Positions 41,386-52,913 of a DNA stretch of 64,000 nt are shown here, piece after piece. Made by a program: the position numbers and the translations under genes. Source of the DNA: Sphingomonas aerophila (GTDB lineage: Bacteria > Pseudomonadota > Alphaproteobacteria > Sphingomonadales > Sphingomonadaceae). Positions within the stretch are counted from its first letter, which is position 1. Each line of letters opens with the position of its first letter. The stretch is taken from contig NZ_JACIJK010000006.1 in assembly GCF_014199305.1 (NCBI RefSeq), positions 186,001-250,000 of the forward strand. The letters are read 5' to 3'. The notes beneath the pieces are model-generated. The model ran no database searches. It was not told where the DNA came from and saw only the letters and a program-made list of their open reading frames with translations.

Positions 41386-43056
41386 TCAGCGGCCGTTGCA
41401 GGCGAAGTAGACGGAGTTGAAGATCGGCGGCCCGTTGTCCTGGCGGCTCGCGTCCGCCGCACGGATGGTCGACCGATCGCCGGCACTCGCTTCCTGCGCG
41501 ATCAAGTTCACGCAGGCGACGTTGGCCGGCGACTTCACCACGCCGTTGACGAAGCGCATGTCGGCGCCACCGCGCAGGCGGATGGCCGCAGGCGCCGCCG
41601 CGGTCTGGATGAAGGTGAAGTTGGCGTAGTTGCCGAACGTACGCGGCAGCAGGTCTTCGTTGAGGTTCGAGTCGATCTCGGTCGAGAAGCTGTCCGCGGT
41701 CGCGCCAATGGTGCGCTGGGCGGCAACCATGAACTGGATGAACCCGCGATAGCCGTTGTCGATGTCGAAGCCGTCGTCATCCGCGCCGGTCGCGACGAAG
41801 TACTTGATGTTGGTCGCGCCGCCAAAGATCTCGACCCCGTCGTCGGCGGAATTGTGGCTCTGGACGTGGTCGATGGTGGTGCCCGAACCCGTGCCGCCCA
41901 GCGTCAGGCCCTGCAGCTCGTTCCCGTCGGAGATCGCGATGCCCGAATAGCGGATCTGGACAAAGCTCATCCGGCCGCTCGAATCGGCAACGGTCGGGCC
42001 ACCATAGAAGCGTCCGGTCACACCCTCGATCTGCTGCTGGCAGGTGGGTGAGCTGCCCGCGGCGTTGTTCGGCCCCGTGGTGCCCGCGCACACTGCCGTC
42101 GGCGCACGGCCCAGCAGGATGATGCCGCCCCACTGGCCCTGGCTCGCGTCGGACACGCCATTGTTGTTCAGGTTCTGCTGCGAGGTGATGATGATCGGAT
42201 TGTTGACGTCGCCCACCGCGTTGATCTTCGATCCACGGTTGACCAGGATCAGGTCGTTGGTCGGCTCGTTCGCGTTGGCGAACAGCACCACGCCCGGCTC
42301 GATGTTCAGCGCGATGCCCGAGTCGCCGCCGGTCTGCCCCACGTCTGCGCCGACTTCCGTCTGGCCGGTAAAGCGATAGGCGATGCCGGGGATGCGCGGC
42401 AGGGTCAGGCTGGTGGTGATCTGCTGCGGAATGTCGCACACCTTGAACCCGCCCTGGGTGGCGGAGGTCGCCGTGGTGGCTGCGCCGGTCGGGGTGGTGG
42501 TGCCGGCCGGGCAAGCCGCGCCGGCCGCCAGTGTGCCAACGGCCGGAACCGCGGTGCAGCGCGCGCCCGAACCGCCGAATTCGGCCGAGCTCGAATTGCA
42601 GGTCCATCCCTGGAAGGACGTGTCCGTCGGGCCGTTCAGCGCGCCAACATAGTTGGTGGAGGTGAAGAAGCTGTTGATCGTGGACGGGTCAACCGCGGCC
42701 GCCAGCGACGTGCCGCCGGTCGGGTACACGCCGTTGAGCGTCGAGCCGGCGCCGTTGACGTTGTTGTTGCTCCCCGCGTTAACGATCGCCAATTGCTCGT
42801 CGGCGGTGATCGTGAACTGCTGGCTGACGCCGCCCGCGGTGAACGACTGGCCCGACGTGGACGCGAACTGCGCGGCGGTGATCGCGGACGGGGTCGGCGT
42901 GCTGGTGGGGGCCGGCGTCGGGCTCGGCGTGGGCGCACCGATGATGATGGTGCCCGCGCCCGGCGAAGCGACATTGTCGGCGCCATTACAGCCCGCCAGC
43001 GCGAGAACCGCACTGCCCGCGAGAAGACGCGCCGCCTTTTGCGTGAGGATCGCCAT
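41386..43056 (-). CDS. large surface lipoprotein paired with TonB receptor (ElpS-like)
   Basis: 556 aa. Lipobox LALAGC with C23, a Thr/Pro-rich linker (PTPSPTPAPTSTPTP), then a beta-helix-like body (VLFANANEPTNDLILVNRGS, GIILLGRAP..., QWGG, HNSADDGVEIFGG, DDDGFDIDNGYRGF). Lipid-anchored to the outer membrane. The gene order lipoprotein, TonB receptor and neighbouring T2SS operon is like the Caulobacter elpS locus, whose product is released T2SS-dependently under phosphate starvation. That homology is inferred from layout and general architecture, not from an alignment. Confidence 0.7.
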   Translation of the reverse strand: MAILTQKAARLLAGSAVLALAGCNGADNVASPGAGTIIIGAPTPSPTPAPTSTPTPSAITAAQFASTSGQSFTAGGVSQQFTITADEQLAIVNAGSNNNVNGAGSTLNGVYPTGGTSLAAAVDPSTINSFFTSTNYVGALNGPTDTSFQGWTCNSSSAEFGGSGARCTAVPAVGTLAAGAACPAGTTTPTGAATTATSATQGGFKVCDIPQQITTSLTLPRIPGIAYRFTGQTEVGADVGQTGGDSGIALNIEPGVVLFANANEPTNDLILVNRGSKINAVGDVNNPIIITSQQNLNNNGVSDASQGQWGGIILLGRAPTAVCAGTTGPNNAAGSSPTCQQQIEGVTGRFYGGPTVADSSGRMSFVQIRYSGIAISDGNELQGLTLGGTGSGTTIDHVQSHNSADDGVEIFGGATNIKYFVATGADDDGFDIDNGYRGFIQFMVAAQRTIGATADSFSTEIDSNLNEDLLPRTFGNYANFTFIQTAAAPAAIRLRGGADMRFVNGVVKSPANVACVNLIAQEASAGDRSTIRAADASRQDNGPPIFNSVYFACNGR

Positions 43057-43183
43057 TGCCCAAAACTCCCTGTTCCGTGTCGTGGCGGGCGATTGCCCGG
43101 TTCGGTCGACCCAAAGGTTCCCCCCTCGTTCGACCCACGACAGGGCCGGTAGGCGCGCCGTGTGACGGCTACGTGCGACTTTG

Positions 43184-43201
43184 GAGACAGCGCCGTGACG
43201 C
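43184..43201 (-). promoter_or_regulatory. possible PhoB (Pho) box upstream of the lipoprotein gene
   Basis: On the minus strand GCGTCAC-GGCG-CTGTCTC, two 7-mers spaced by 4 bp, resembling the consensus CTGTCAT-n4-CTGTCAT, 128 bp upstream of the lipoprotein start. Further CGTCAC motifs flank it. A weak match; suggested mainly by the ElpS-like context. Confidence 0.3.
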
Positions 43202-43290
43202 TTTCGTTGCGGTTACGTGACGGTCCCGGTGTGGGACCCGCCTGGGCTGCCAGCCGTTGTGGGAATACCTGCTGTGAAAGGATAAACCTG

Positions 43291-43764
43291 TTGATCCGTT
43301 CGGCCCTGATCGGCGCACTCGCCGGTGCCCGCGCCATCTCGCCCCTTGCCGCCGTCAGTGCCGCTGCATGGCGTGACGAACTGCCCCGCGACAACGGCGC
43401 GCCGCCGTTGCTCGGTCATCCGCTGCTCGCGGCGGGGACGCTGGCGCTGGCCGCTGGCGAAATGGCGGGCGACAAATGGTCGGAGGCGCCGGACCGGATT
43501 GTTGCGTCGGGCATGGCGGCGCGGATCGTGACGGGCGCGGTTGCCGGCATGGCGCTCGCGCCAAAGCACCAGCGGGTCGCGGCCGGGCTGATCGGTGCCG
43601 CTGCCGCCGCGGGTGCTGCCTATCTCACCTTCTCTGCCCGCATGGCGGCGCTGCGCCGCTATGGCCAGGTGACGACCGGCTTCGTCGAGGATGCCCTGCT
43701 GCTTGCGGGCACAGCAGCCGTGGTTCGCGGCGCCAAGGATCAGGCGACCACAACCAAGCCTTAG
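43291..43764 (+). CDS. DUF4126-type membrane protein
   Basis: 157 aa from a TTG at 43291 preceded by AAAGGAT. Hydrophobic throughout with four or five TM segments: SALIGALAGARAISPLAAVS, ARIVTGAVAGMALAP, VAAGLIGAAAAAGAAYLTF, FVEDALLLAGTAAVV. The GARA.S.L and GL.GA..A..G pattern is that of DUF4126. Function unknown. Its stop overlaps the stop of the convergent amidohydrolase. Confidence 0.72.
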   Translation: MIRSALIGALAGARAISPLAAVSAAAWRDELPRDNGAPPLLGHPLLAAGTLALAAGEMAGDKWSEAPDRIVASGMAARIVTGAVAGMALAPKHQRVAAGLIGAAAAAGAAYLTFSARMAALRRYGQVTTGFVEDALLLAGTAAVVRGAKDQATTTKP

Positions 43765-45005
43765 GGGCGGACGACGGCTCCGCCCTTCATCACCAGCCTG
43801 ACCCGGCGCAGGGCGGACAAGTCGCGCGCCGGGTCGCCCTCGACCGCCACAAGGTCGGCCAGCAGGCCGGGCTTCACCGTGCCGACGCGATCGGCGATGC
43901 CGAGCACGCGGGCATTGCCTCCCGTCGCGATCGACAGGACGCGCGCTGGCGACAAGCCCCACGCGCTCATCAGGTCCAGCTCGCGCGCATTGTCGCCATG
44001 CGCGAACACTCCCGTGTCGCCGCCCACGCACAGCGTGACGCCGGACGTGATCGCGGCGGCATAGCTCGCCCGCTTGGCGGTAATCCGCGCAGGTTCAGGC
44101 GCAGCACCGTTCGAACCGGCGTAGCGGCTGGTCGCGTCCGTCGCGGCGAGCGTCGGGCAATACGCGACGCCACGGGCCTTCATCAGCGCGAAAACCTGCG
44201 CCGTGCCCTCATCGCCATGCTCGATCGTGTCGACCCCGGCCTCCGCCGCGCGGCGCATCCCCTCGGCGGTGCCGGCGTGAGCGGCGACGTGACGGCCGGC
44301 ATCATGGGCGGCCTCAACAACCGCCCGCATCTCGGCGACGGAGAAGGTCGGGTGGGACGGCTCGCCCGGGCCCCAACGGTAGTCGGCGTACAGCTTCACC
44401 CAGTCCGCGCCCTCGCCCATCTGCCGGCGCGCGGCGGCGACCAGAGCGGGACCGTCCGCCTCCTCTGCGCCCTGCGGTACGGGAAAGGCATAGCCCTTGG
44501 GCCCGTATGCTCCCGACGCGACCAGCGCGCGGTTGGCGATCAGCAAGCGGGGACCGGGCACGATCCCCTGGTCGATCGCTTGTTTCAGGCTGCGGTCGGC
44601 ATCCCCCGCCCCCTCGGTCCCAAGATCGCGGACGGTGGTGAACCCTGCGAACAGCGTCGCGCGGGCCGCGGCCACGGCGCGTGCGGTGCGCAGCGGCAGT
44701 GCCTCCTTCAGCACTTGGTCGTTCCAGCTCGCCTCGTCATAGGGATGGAGGAACAGGTGAACGTGCGCGTCGATCAGCCCGGGCAGCAGCGTCGTGCCCG
44801 GCAGCGGGACCGTTTCCGCTCCGGCCGGCGCGGTGACGGCCGGGCCGACGGCGGTGATGCGGTCGCCCGTCACCAGCACGCGCCAGCCGGGATGCCGCGC
44901 CTCCCCGTCGAACACCGCATCCGGCACCAGCAGCACCGCTCGGGGTGCAGCCTCGGCAGAGGCGAACAGGGCAATGGCGAGCAGGGCGAACAGGCGGCGT
45001 AGCAT
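43761..45005 (-). CDS. secreted metal-dependent amidohydrolase (imidazolonepropionase-like)
   Basis: 414 aa. Signal peptide (LRRLFALLAIALFASAEA), then LLPGLIDAHVHLFLHP (first metal His pair), ADWVKLYADYR (bridging Lys), HVAAHAGTAEGMRRA and TIEHGDEG (metal His), and GGDTGVFAHG (catalytic Asp). This is the amidohydrolase-1 family with prolidase/imidazolonepropionase-like members; the periplasmic location suggests peptide or lactam hydrolysis. ATG 45005 chosen; the longer frame upstream overlaps the next gene. Confidence 0.88.
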   Translation of the reverse strand: MLRRLFALLAIALFASAEAAPRAVLLVPDAVFDGEARHPGWRVLVTGDRITAVGPAVTAPAGAETVPLPGTTLLPGLIDAHVHLFLHPYDEASWNDQVLKEALPLRTARAVAAARATLFAGFTTVRDLGTEGAGDADRSLKQAIDQGIVPGPRLLIANRALVASGAYGPKGYAFPVPQGAEEADGPALVAAARRQMGEGADWVKLYADYRWGPGEPSHPTFSVAEMRAVVEAAHDAGRHVAAHAGTAEGMRRAAEAGVDTIEHGDEGTAQVFALMKARGVAYCPTLAATDATSRYAGSNGAAPEPARITAKRASYAAAITSGVTLCVGGDTGVFAHGDNARELDLMSAWGLSPARVLSIATGGNARVLGIADRVGTVKPGLLADLVAVEGDPARDLSALRRVRLVMKGGAVVRP

Positions 45006-45033
45006 GGACGCCACCCTGCCCCGCGCCGCGCGG

Positions 45034-46011
45034 CTAGTCGAGCAGCAGCACGATCTTGCCGCTCGGATGCCCCTCCTCCTGCTCGCGATAGGCGGCCGCC
45101 GCTTCCGTGATCGGGAATGTCCTGGCCACGGTGACCCTGACATTGCCCGCTGCCATCAGGTCGGCGACCTGGCCGAGCTGCGCCGCATTGGGCTGCGCCA
45201 TGAAGCGCGGCGCGATACGAACATCGCGGCCAGCCTTCTTGTCGTCGGATGGCGGCTGGACCGTGGAAACGAGAATGCCGCCTTCGCGCAGCACGGCCAA
45301 AGATCGCTCGCCCGTATCGCCGCCGATCAGATCGAGCACGAGGTCGACGTCGCTGACCTGATCCTCGAACCGCCCCGCCTTGTAGTCGATCACTGTGTCG
45401 GCGCCGAGCGAGCGGACAAAGTCGACGTCCTTGGCGGACGCCGTCGCAATCACGCGGGCGCCCTTCCATTTGGCGAACTGCACCGCGAGGTGACCGACCC
45501 CGCCGGCCGCCCCATGGATCAGCACGGTTTGCCCGTTGTCCAGCCCGCCCTGATCGAACAAGCCCTGCCATGCCGTCATGGAGGCGAGCCCGGCCCCGGC
45601 GGCCTCGGGAAAGTCCACGCCCTCGGGGATCGCGATGAACTCGACCGCCTTGGCGACCACGAACTCACTCTGCGCGCCGCGGTCGATGCCGATATGCGCC
45701 ATCACGCGGTCGCCGTGGCGGACCATGTAATGAGCGCGCGTGCCCATCGCTTCCACGGTGCCGGCAAGGTCGCGGCCAAGGATCAGGGGCAGCTTGTCCT
45801 CGCCGATCGGCGGGAACTTGCCTTGCGCGATCTTGTAATCGACCGGGTTCACGCTGGCGGCGCGAACACGGACCAGCACCTCGTCATCCTGCGGCTGCGG
45901 AATGGGCATGCGCTGCACTGACAGCGCGTCCGCGCCGCCGAAACGGGACAGCACGACCGACAGCGCGGCGGTGTCATCGTCGGACAGGGTCTGGTCGGCG
46001 GCGTCGGTCAT
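45034..46011 (-). CDS. NADP-dependent quinone oxidoreductase-like protein (MDR family, zinc-free)
   Basis: 325 aa. GroES-like N-terminal domain (VLVRVRAASVNPVDYKIAQG, LILGRDLAGTVEAMG) and Rossmann domain with VLIHGAAGGVGHLAVQFAKW. It lacks the catalytic-zinc cysteines, as in quinone oxidoreductases. It probably reduces quinones or enals with NADPH. The frame stays open 136 codons upstream of ATG 46011, but that stretch is not protein-like. Confidence 0.9.
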   Translation of the reverse strand: MTDAADQTLSDDDTAALSVVLSRFGGADALSVQRMPIPQPQDDEVLVRVRAASVNPVDYKIAQGKFPPIGEDKLPLILGRDLAGTVEAMGTRAHYMVRHGDRVMAHIGIDRGAQSEFVVAKAVEFIAIPEGVDFPEAAGAGLASMTAWQGLFDQGGLDNGQTVLIHGAAGGVGHLAVQFAKWKGARVIATASAKDVDFVRSLGADTVIDYKAGRFEDQVSDVDLVLDLIGGDTGERSLAVLREGGILVSTVQPPSDDKKAGRDVRIAPRFMAQPNAAQLGQVADLMAAGNVRVTVARTFPITEAAAAYREQEEGHPSGKIVLLLD

Positions 46012-46462
46012 GCGGAGCACTCCTGATGTCTCCGGTGACAACGGCCCGCTCACGCTTGCGCTCCCGCCTGTCCCAAAGGAGGTGGACGGAATACCGCGAT
46101 CGCACGGGGAACGCGAAGCCATCGCCGTACTTCGCGCGCCACCACCGATCAGCGCACGCACAACCGCAACGTGGCGCTGCGGCGACCCCGACACGCAACT
46201 GCGCTTCCACGCGGGCGACACCTGCCAGCCCGAGACGATCCGTGGGCGTCGCATCGAGCCCACTCGCGACAGGGTAGCAACGCTCATCGAAATTCGCTTC
46301 GGGGGCGGCAGCCCACGGATGAGCGCAGCGGCCACCACTACGAAGAACAAAAAGAGAATCGGCCATTGCATCGCGGCAGCCTGCATCAGCGCAGCGGCTG
46401 TAGGACAGCAAAAAAGCACAACAGCAAAAAGGCCCGCTGCCGCCGGGCAACGGGCCTGTTCA
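46012..46462. other. 451-bp intergenic region between oxidoreductase and tRNA-Val
   Basis: Holds the promoter region of the oxidoreductase and, at its right end, the terminator of tRNA-Val (46426-46457). A short hydrophobic frame on the minus strand (MQWPILFLFFVVVAAALIRG near 46,370) is in frame with the oxidoreductase but has no stop before it. No supported gene. Confidence 0.5.
46426..46457 (-). terminator. intrinsic terminator after tRNA-Val
   Basis: On the minus strand AGGCCCG...CGGGCCT with an inner TGCC/GGCA pairing, followed directly by TTTTT (46426-46430). It begins about 6 bp past the tRNA 3' end. Confidence 0.8.
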
Positions 46463-46537
46463 TGGTGGGCGCGACAGGGATTGAACCTGTGACCCCACCC
46501 GTGTGAAGGGTGTGCTCTACCGCTGAGCTACGCGCCC
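46463..46537 (-). tRNA. tRNA-Val (CAC anticodon)
   Basis: 75 nt with CCA. Acceptor GGGCGCG/CGCGCCC, D arm GCTC/GAGC, anticodon stem CACCC/GGGTG around TTCACAC, T arm CAGG TTCAATC CCTG. CAC reads GUG valine codons. Confidence 0.95.
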
Positions 46538-46769
46538 GATCTGAAATCGGAAGCGGGCCTTTAGGCGGCGTCGCGCAGCCTGTCCAGCCCGGATTTGTGA
46601 GTGCAAAGGCGGCCGTGCTGGCGTGATCCGCTGTGAAAGCGCTTGCAGGACCTGCCGGAGCTTTGAACCTCGGCCGCAGCCGCCTGGATGGCCCGCGTCT
46701 GCCAGAATGGCCCGCATGTGCCGGGCCGCCGGCCAAGGCGCCCCGGCTCATCGCCAGGGCGCCGTTGGG

Positions 46770-47045
46770 TCAAACGTTGACCGAATCCTTCAGGCCCTTG
46801 CCCGCCTTGAACTTGGGCTGGCTCGATGCCTTGATCGTCATCGGTTCGCCCGTACGCGGGTTGCGCCCGCTGGACGCCTTGCGCTTGGAAACGGAGAAAG
46901 TGCCGAAACCTACCAGGCGCACTTCGTCGCCCTTCTTCAAGCTGGCCGAAATCGCGTCGAACACCGCTTCCACCGCCTTGACCGCGTCACCCTTGTTAAG
47001 GCCCGACGTGTCCGCGACCGTGGCGATCAGCTCCTGCTTGTTCAT
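46770..47045 (-). CDS. hupB: DNA-binding protein HU-beta
   Basis: 91 aa. NKQELIATVADTSGLNKGDA, VRLVGFGTFSVSKRKASSGRNPRTGEPM with the GRNP arm, and KFKAGKGLKDSVNV are canonical HU. It packages and bends DNA as a dimer. It stands downstream of lon, a conserved alphaproteobacterial order, with tRNA-Val after it. ATG 47045 follows a GGGGG stretch. Confidence 0.97.
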   Translation of the reverse strand: MNKQELIATVADTSGLNKGDAVKAVEAVFDAISASLKKGDEVRLVGFGTFSVSKRKASSGRNPRTGEPMTIKASSQPKFKAGKGLKDSVNV

Positions 47046-47166
47046 TGGCAACCCCCGTTGTTGAGCACGCGCGCGGACCCGCCGGGGGGACTCGCACGAC
47101 GAAAAGAAGCTGCCAGTAAGGCGAGGGCGCTGACCTGAGTCAACAGCCCTCTCCTAACCTAGGTGA

Positions 47167-49560
<2,394 letters not shown>

Positions 49561-49591
49561 GCAATCTCCGACGGACGCCTGATGGGGCGTC

Positions 49592-49630
49592 CAGTTGAAC
49601 TGTATATGGGGAGGTTTGCGCATCCATCAA
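49592..49630 (-). promoter_or_regulatory. possible RpoH (heat-shock) promoter of lon
   Basis: Minus strand: ATTGATG, then 13 bp, then CCCCATATA (+ strand TATATGGGG around 49605), about 45 bp upstream of the lon start. The -10 element fits the sigma-32 consensus CCCCATnT well; the -35 fit is weak. Confidence 0.35.
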
Positions 49631-49712
49631 TCGGTTCAAACGGTCTGCCAGCACGGAAGGATGAGGTGTTGCGGTGCTTGACGCGTAAGTATTTTCCCGC
49701 CGACACGCTCCT

Positions 49713-51428
49713 ATGCGCCCCGCCCTGCTCCCCGCCGCCCTCCTCCTCACTGCCCTGCTCACCACCGCTGCCGCGCCGCTGCCCAAAAAGGGGGAACCGG
49801 CAATCACCGCGCAAACGCAGAAATCTGGGGGCGTCCGCCCGGCGGAGCAGCTGGCGCTTCGTTTCGATTCGGCGGACCTCGATTTCCAGGTGCTGCCCGC
49901 GACGCAGCAGTTGAAGGGCGTGGCAACGCTGCGCTTCACGGCCAGGGCGCCCGTGTCCCGCCTGCTGATCGACCTCGACCGCAATCTGCCGGTGTCCGCG
50001 ATCAGCATCGACGGGGTGGCCCTCCCGCGGGGGGGCTGGAGCAACCCCGACGGTCAACTTGTCGTCACCCTGCCTCGCCCGCTCGGCACCGGGCAGTCCG
50101 TCACCGCGCGCCTCACCTATGGCGGCACGCCGCACGTCGCGGTGAACGCGCCATGGGATGACGGCACCGTGTGGTCCAAGACCCCGGACGGGCGCACCTG
50201 GTTCGCGACCACGGCGGAGGGCTATGGCTGCGACCTGTTCTGGCCGTGCCTCGACTTCCCCACCGGGGAGCCGGGCGTCGTCACGCTGCATATCACCGTG
50301 CCCAAGGGGCTGAAGGCGCCCTCCAACGGCGTGCTTCTGGGGGTCGACCAGCTCGCGGACGGTCGCTCGCGGTGGAACTGGCGGGTGAAGAACCCCAATA
50401 CCTATGCCATCGCGCTGAATGTCGGCCCGTATGAGGAGATCTCGGGCACCTACAAGAGCCGCTATGGCAACTCGTTCCCGATGTTCTACTGGTACCTGCC
50501 GGGTGAGAAAGCCAAGGCGGAGGCGCTGTTCGCGGAGTTCGCGCCGACGCTCGACTTTTACGAAAGCGTCGTCGGCCCCTACCCATTTGGCGACGAAAAG
50601 GTCGGGGTAGTCAAAACCCCGCACAAGGGCATGGAGCACCAGACCATCAACGCCTATGGCAATGCCTATGCCAAGGCGCCCGAGGGGTTCGACTGGCTGT
50701 TCCACCACGAATTCGGCCACGAATGGTTCGGCAATCAGCTGACGGCCGGCAACTGGGACGATTACTGGCTGCACGAAGGCTATGAAAGCTACATGCAGCC
50801 GCTCTACGGCCTGTGGCGAGAGGGGGACGCCCGCTACGCCACCATGATGGACACCCAGCGCCGGCCGATCGCGAACAAGGTGCCGATGGTGCGCGGGCGC
50901 GTGGTGACGGAGGAGGAGGTGTACGAGCCTTCCAAGGGCGGTCCCGGCCAGGACATCTACTACAAGGGCGCGTGGATGCTCCACACGCTGCGGTGGCTGA
51001 TCGGCGACAAGGACTGGGGCGATGTTACGCGTCTGGCGGTGTACGGGCGCACGGACCCGAAGCCCGGCAACTTCCGCCCCCGGTTCGGCTCCACGGCGGA
51101 GTATGAGGGCTTTGTCCGCCAGGTGACGGGCAAGGACTATCGCTGGTTCTTCGACGTTTATCTGCGCCAGGCAGCTTTGCCGGAGTTGGTTCAGACCCGG
51201 ACGGGCAACACGCTGTCCCTTCGCTGGGCGGTGCCGGGCGGCGGCCCGTTCCCCATGCCGCTGGAGGTCAGGATTGGCGATGACCTGCGCCGGGTTACCC
51301 TGCCCGCGACGCTGACGGTGCCCGCCGACACGCATGTCGTGGTGGACCCCTCCGCACGCATCCTTCGCCGCAGCCCTGCCATCGAGGCATATCAGGCGTG
51401 GCAGGCGGAGCAGAAAGCAAAGAAGTGA
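49713..51428 (+). CDS. M1-family zinc metallopeptidase (aminopeptidase N-like), secreted
   Basis: 571 aa. Signal peptide (LLPAALLLTALLTTAAAP). Zinc site H332-E333-x2-H336-x18-E355 (HHEFGHEWFGN..WLHEGYESY). The exopeptidase loop usually GAMEN reads GMEHQ, as in a subgroup of M1 enzymes, so the N-terminal specificity may differ. N-terminal beta domain with AEGYGCDLFWPCLDFPTGEPG. Shorter than the ~850 aa PepN. Probably trims periplasmic peptides. Divergent from lon. Confidence 0.9.
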   Translation: MRPALLPAALLLTALLTTAAAPLPKKGEPAITAQTQKSGGVRPAEQLALRFDSADLDFQVLPATQQLKGVATLRFTARAPVSRLLIDLDRNLPVSAISIDGVALPRGGWSNPDGQLVVTLPRPLGTGQSVTARLTYGGTPHVAVNAPWDDGTVWSKTPDGRTWFATTAEGYGCDLFWPCLDFPTGEPGVVTLHITVPKGLKAPSNGVLLGVDQLADGRSRWNWRVKNPNTYAIALNVGPYEEISGTYKSRYGNSFPMFYWYLPGEKAKAEALFAEFAPTLDFYESVVGPYPFGDEKVGVVKTPHKGMEHQTINAYGNAYAKAPEGFDWLFHHEFGHEWFGNQLTAGNWDDYWLHEGYESYMQPLYGLWREGDARYATMMDTQRRPIANKVPMVRGRVVTEEEVYEPSKGGPGQDIYYKGAWMLHTLRWLIGDKDWGDVTRLAVYGRTDPKPGNFRPRFGSTAEYEGFVRQVTGKDYRWFFDVYLRQAALPELVQTRTGNTLSLRWAVPGGGPFPMPLEVRIGDDLRRVTLPATLTVPADTHVVVDPSARILRRSPAIEAYQAWQAEQKAKK

Positions 51429-51947
51429 GGGACGACGCCCGGCCGATCCCGGTCGCCGACAGAGGGGCGTGGACTTCCGACCGAGGGAGCTTGCAGCGCT
51501 TCTGCGACGCAGAGCCTGCGACTGCGCTCCGGGCAAGGGGAAGCTGAGGAGACACACACTCGTCCAACCCGTTCGCGCTGCGCGTCGAAGCACCTAACTG
51601 ACACTCCTCCACCCCGTTCGTGCTGGAGAAACTCGAAGCGCCGCGAGATTCAGGTGCGAACGCCCCTCCGCTCCGAGGATCGCCGGCCTTCAGCCCCGCT
51701 CGTGCCGAGCGCAGCCGAAACACCTCGCGCGACCCAGCTACTTAGAACTGCGAACGACGCCCTTCGTTCACCATCCGTGGCCGCCTCTCCCGACCGTTCT
51801 AGCTGAGTGCAGTCGGAGCACCCCGCCGGACCTATGCTGTAGGTTTTCGGAAGCGCCCCGCCGTTCGCCGTCGGTCGATCCCCCTACACCCCGTTCGTGC
51901 TGAGCACAGTCGAAGCACACGTCCACGCCGGACCCGGACCGACTAGC
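51429..51947. repeat. cluster of degenerate sphingomonad-type intergenic repeats
   Basis: 519 bp without a gene. At least five direct copies of a motif close to CCCGTTCGTGCTGAGC plus CAGTCGAAGCAC occur at 51568-51593, 51612-51639, 51695-51723, 51794-51821 and 51889-51918 (the last nearly perfect), plus an inverted copy at about 51515-51540. Such repeats are scattered in sphingomonad genomes. Confidence 0.7.
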
Positions 51948-52280
51948 TCAGTGAACGGGCCGGATCAGCGTCCGCATCAGCCGCGGATCAATCGGCTGGT
52001 CAAATCGGCACCCGACGACTCCGCCCTCGCACCACATCACCGTCGCGGCGATGGGCATGCTTCCGGCCAGACGCAGCCAGAGCCGCGTATCTTCAGGGTA
52101 GCTTTCCGTGCACGCGATGCGGCACCCGAACGCGGAAACGTCAGTCAGCTTGGCATCGACGGGCTGTGCCCCATGCTGGCGGGCGGAAGCGCTGGTGATC
52201 ACCACGGGATGCCGCTCCTCTCCGCGCCGGTTGGCGGGCGAGAGCCGTTGGCGACGCGGTGCGATGCTGTGAGAGGCCAT
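51948..52280 (-). CDS. PilZ-domain protein
   Basis: 110 aa. NRRGEERHPVVITS provides the RxxxR c-di-GMP-binding motif (as RRGEER) and KLTDVSAFGCRIAC the D/NxSxxG motif of PilZ. It ends VGCRFDQPIDPRLM. A single-domain PilZ protein, probably a c-di-GMP receptor or a degenerate relative, stand-alone. The minus-strand start at 52280 lacks a strong ribosome site. Confidence 0.82.
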   Translation of the reverse strand: MASHSIAPRRQRLSPANRRGEERHPVVITSASARQHGAQPVDAKLTDVSAFGCRIACTESYPEDTRLWLRLAGSMPIAATVMWCEGGVVGCRFDQPIDPRLMRTLIRPVH

Positions 52281-52316
52281 GGGTGTGCAGCTTGGCAGGA
52301 GTTGGTTGACGAGACG

Positions 52317-52913
52317 TTAAGAGTTCCGGTCGGGCGAGCGGAGCATCGACCAGAAGCGCGGGCCACCGTTTGGCACGAGCCACTCGCGCGTCACTTCGAA
52401 GCCCAGCCCGGCGTAGAAGCCCAGGTTCGCCTCCGTCGCGGTCTCGAGATAGCATGGCGTCCGCCCCGCTGCACGGGTAAGCCCTGCCCGCACCGCTGCA
52501 CCGCCCAGCCTCTTGCCCTGCGCCACCGGATCGCAGCCCGCGACGTGAAGGTACCAGAAGTCGCCCGATGGCATATGCGCCCCGATCGCGTCCGAGAGCG
52601 CCAGCGCGCGGGGCAGCGCCCGGCCAAAGGCCGCGAGCATCGGTACGGCGTTGCGCAGCATCTCAAGCCGGCCGGTATGAACGCGACCCGGCCCACGCCA
52701 CAGCGTTGCCGCCTCCCCGCCCGCCGTCACCAGCCGCATGCCCGTGGCGCGGTCGCTGTCGAACAGCAGCGCGAACAGCCGGGGCAAGCGCCGGGCGCGA
52801 TCGGCGGGATCTGGAAAGATGAAGCTCATCGCCGGATCGTCGGCAAAGGCGCGCGAGAGCATCTGCGTCACCGGCGCGCGGTCGGCCCCGGCGGCGACGC
52901 GCACCTCGCTCAC
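52317..52913 (-). CDS. GNAT-family N-acetyltransferase
   Basis: 198 aa from the GTG at 52913, which overlaps the stop of the upstream gene (GTGA). VTQMLSRAFADDPAMSFIFPD at the N-terminus, then YLHVAGCDPVAQGKRLGGAAV (acetyl-CoA-binding Q/RxxGxG/A variant) and LETATEANLGFYAGLGFEVT are the GNAT signature. Substrate unknown. The longer frame to 53123 lies antisense-like in the neighbouring gene. Confidence 0.85.
   Translation of the reverse strand: MSEVRVAAGADRAPVTQMLSRAFADDPAMSFIFPDPADRARRLPRLFALLFDSDRATGMRLVTAGGEAATLWRGPGRVHTGRLEMLRNAVPMLAAFGRALPRALALSDAIGAHMPSGDFWYLHVAGCDPVAQGKRLGGAAVRAGLTRAAGRTPCYLETATEANLGFYAGLGFEVTREWLVPNGGPRFWSMLRSPDRNS

Noticed and set aside
46012..46419. 136-codon N-terminal extension of the oxidoreductase, with a hydrophobic start
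   Set aside because: Open by chance: composition is not protein-like, the family starts at 46011, and the hydrophobic peptide has no stop of its own.
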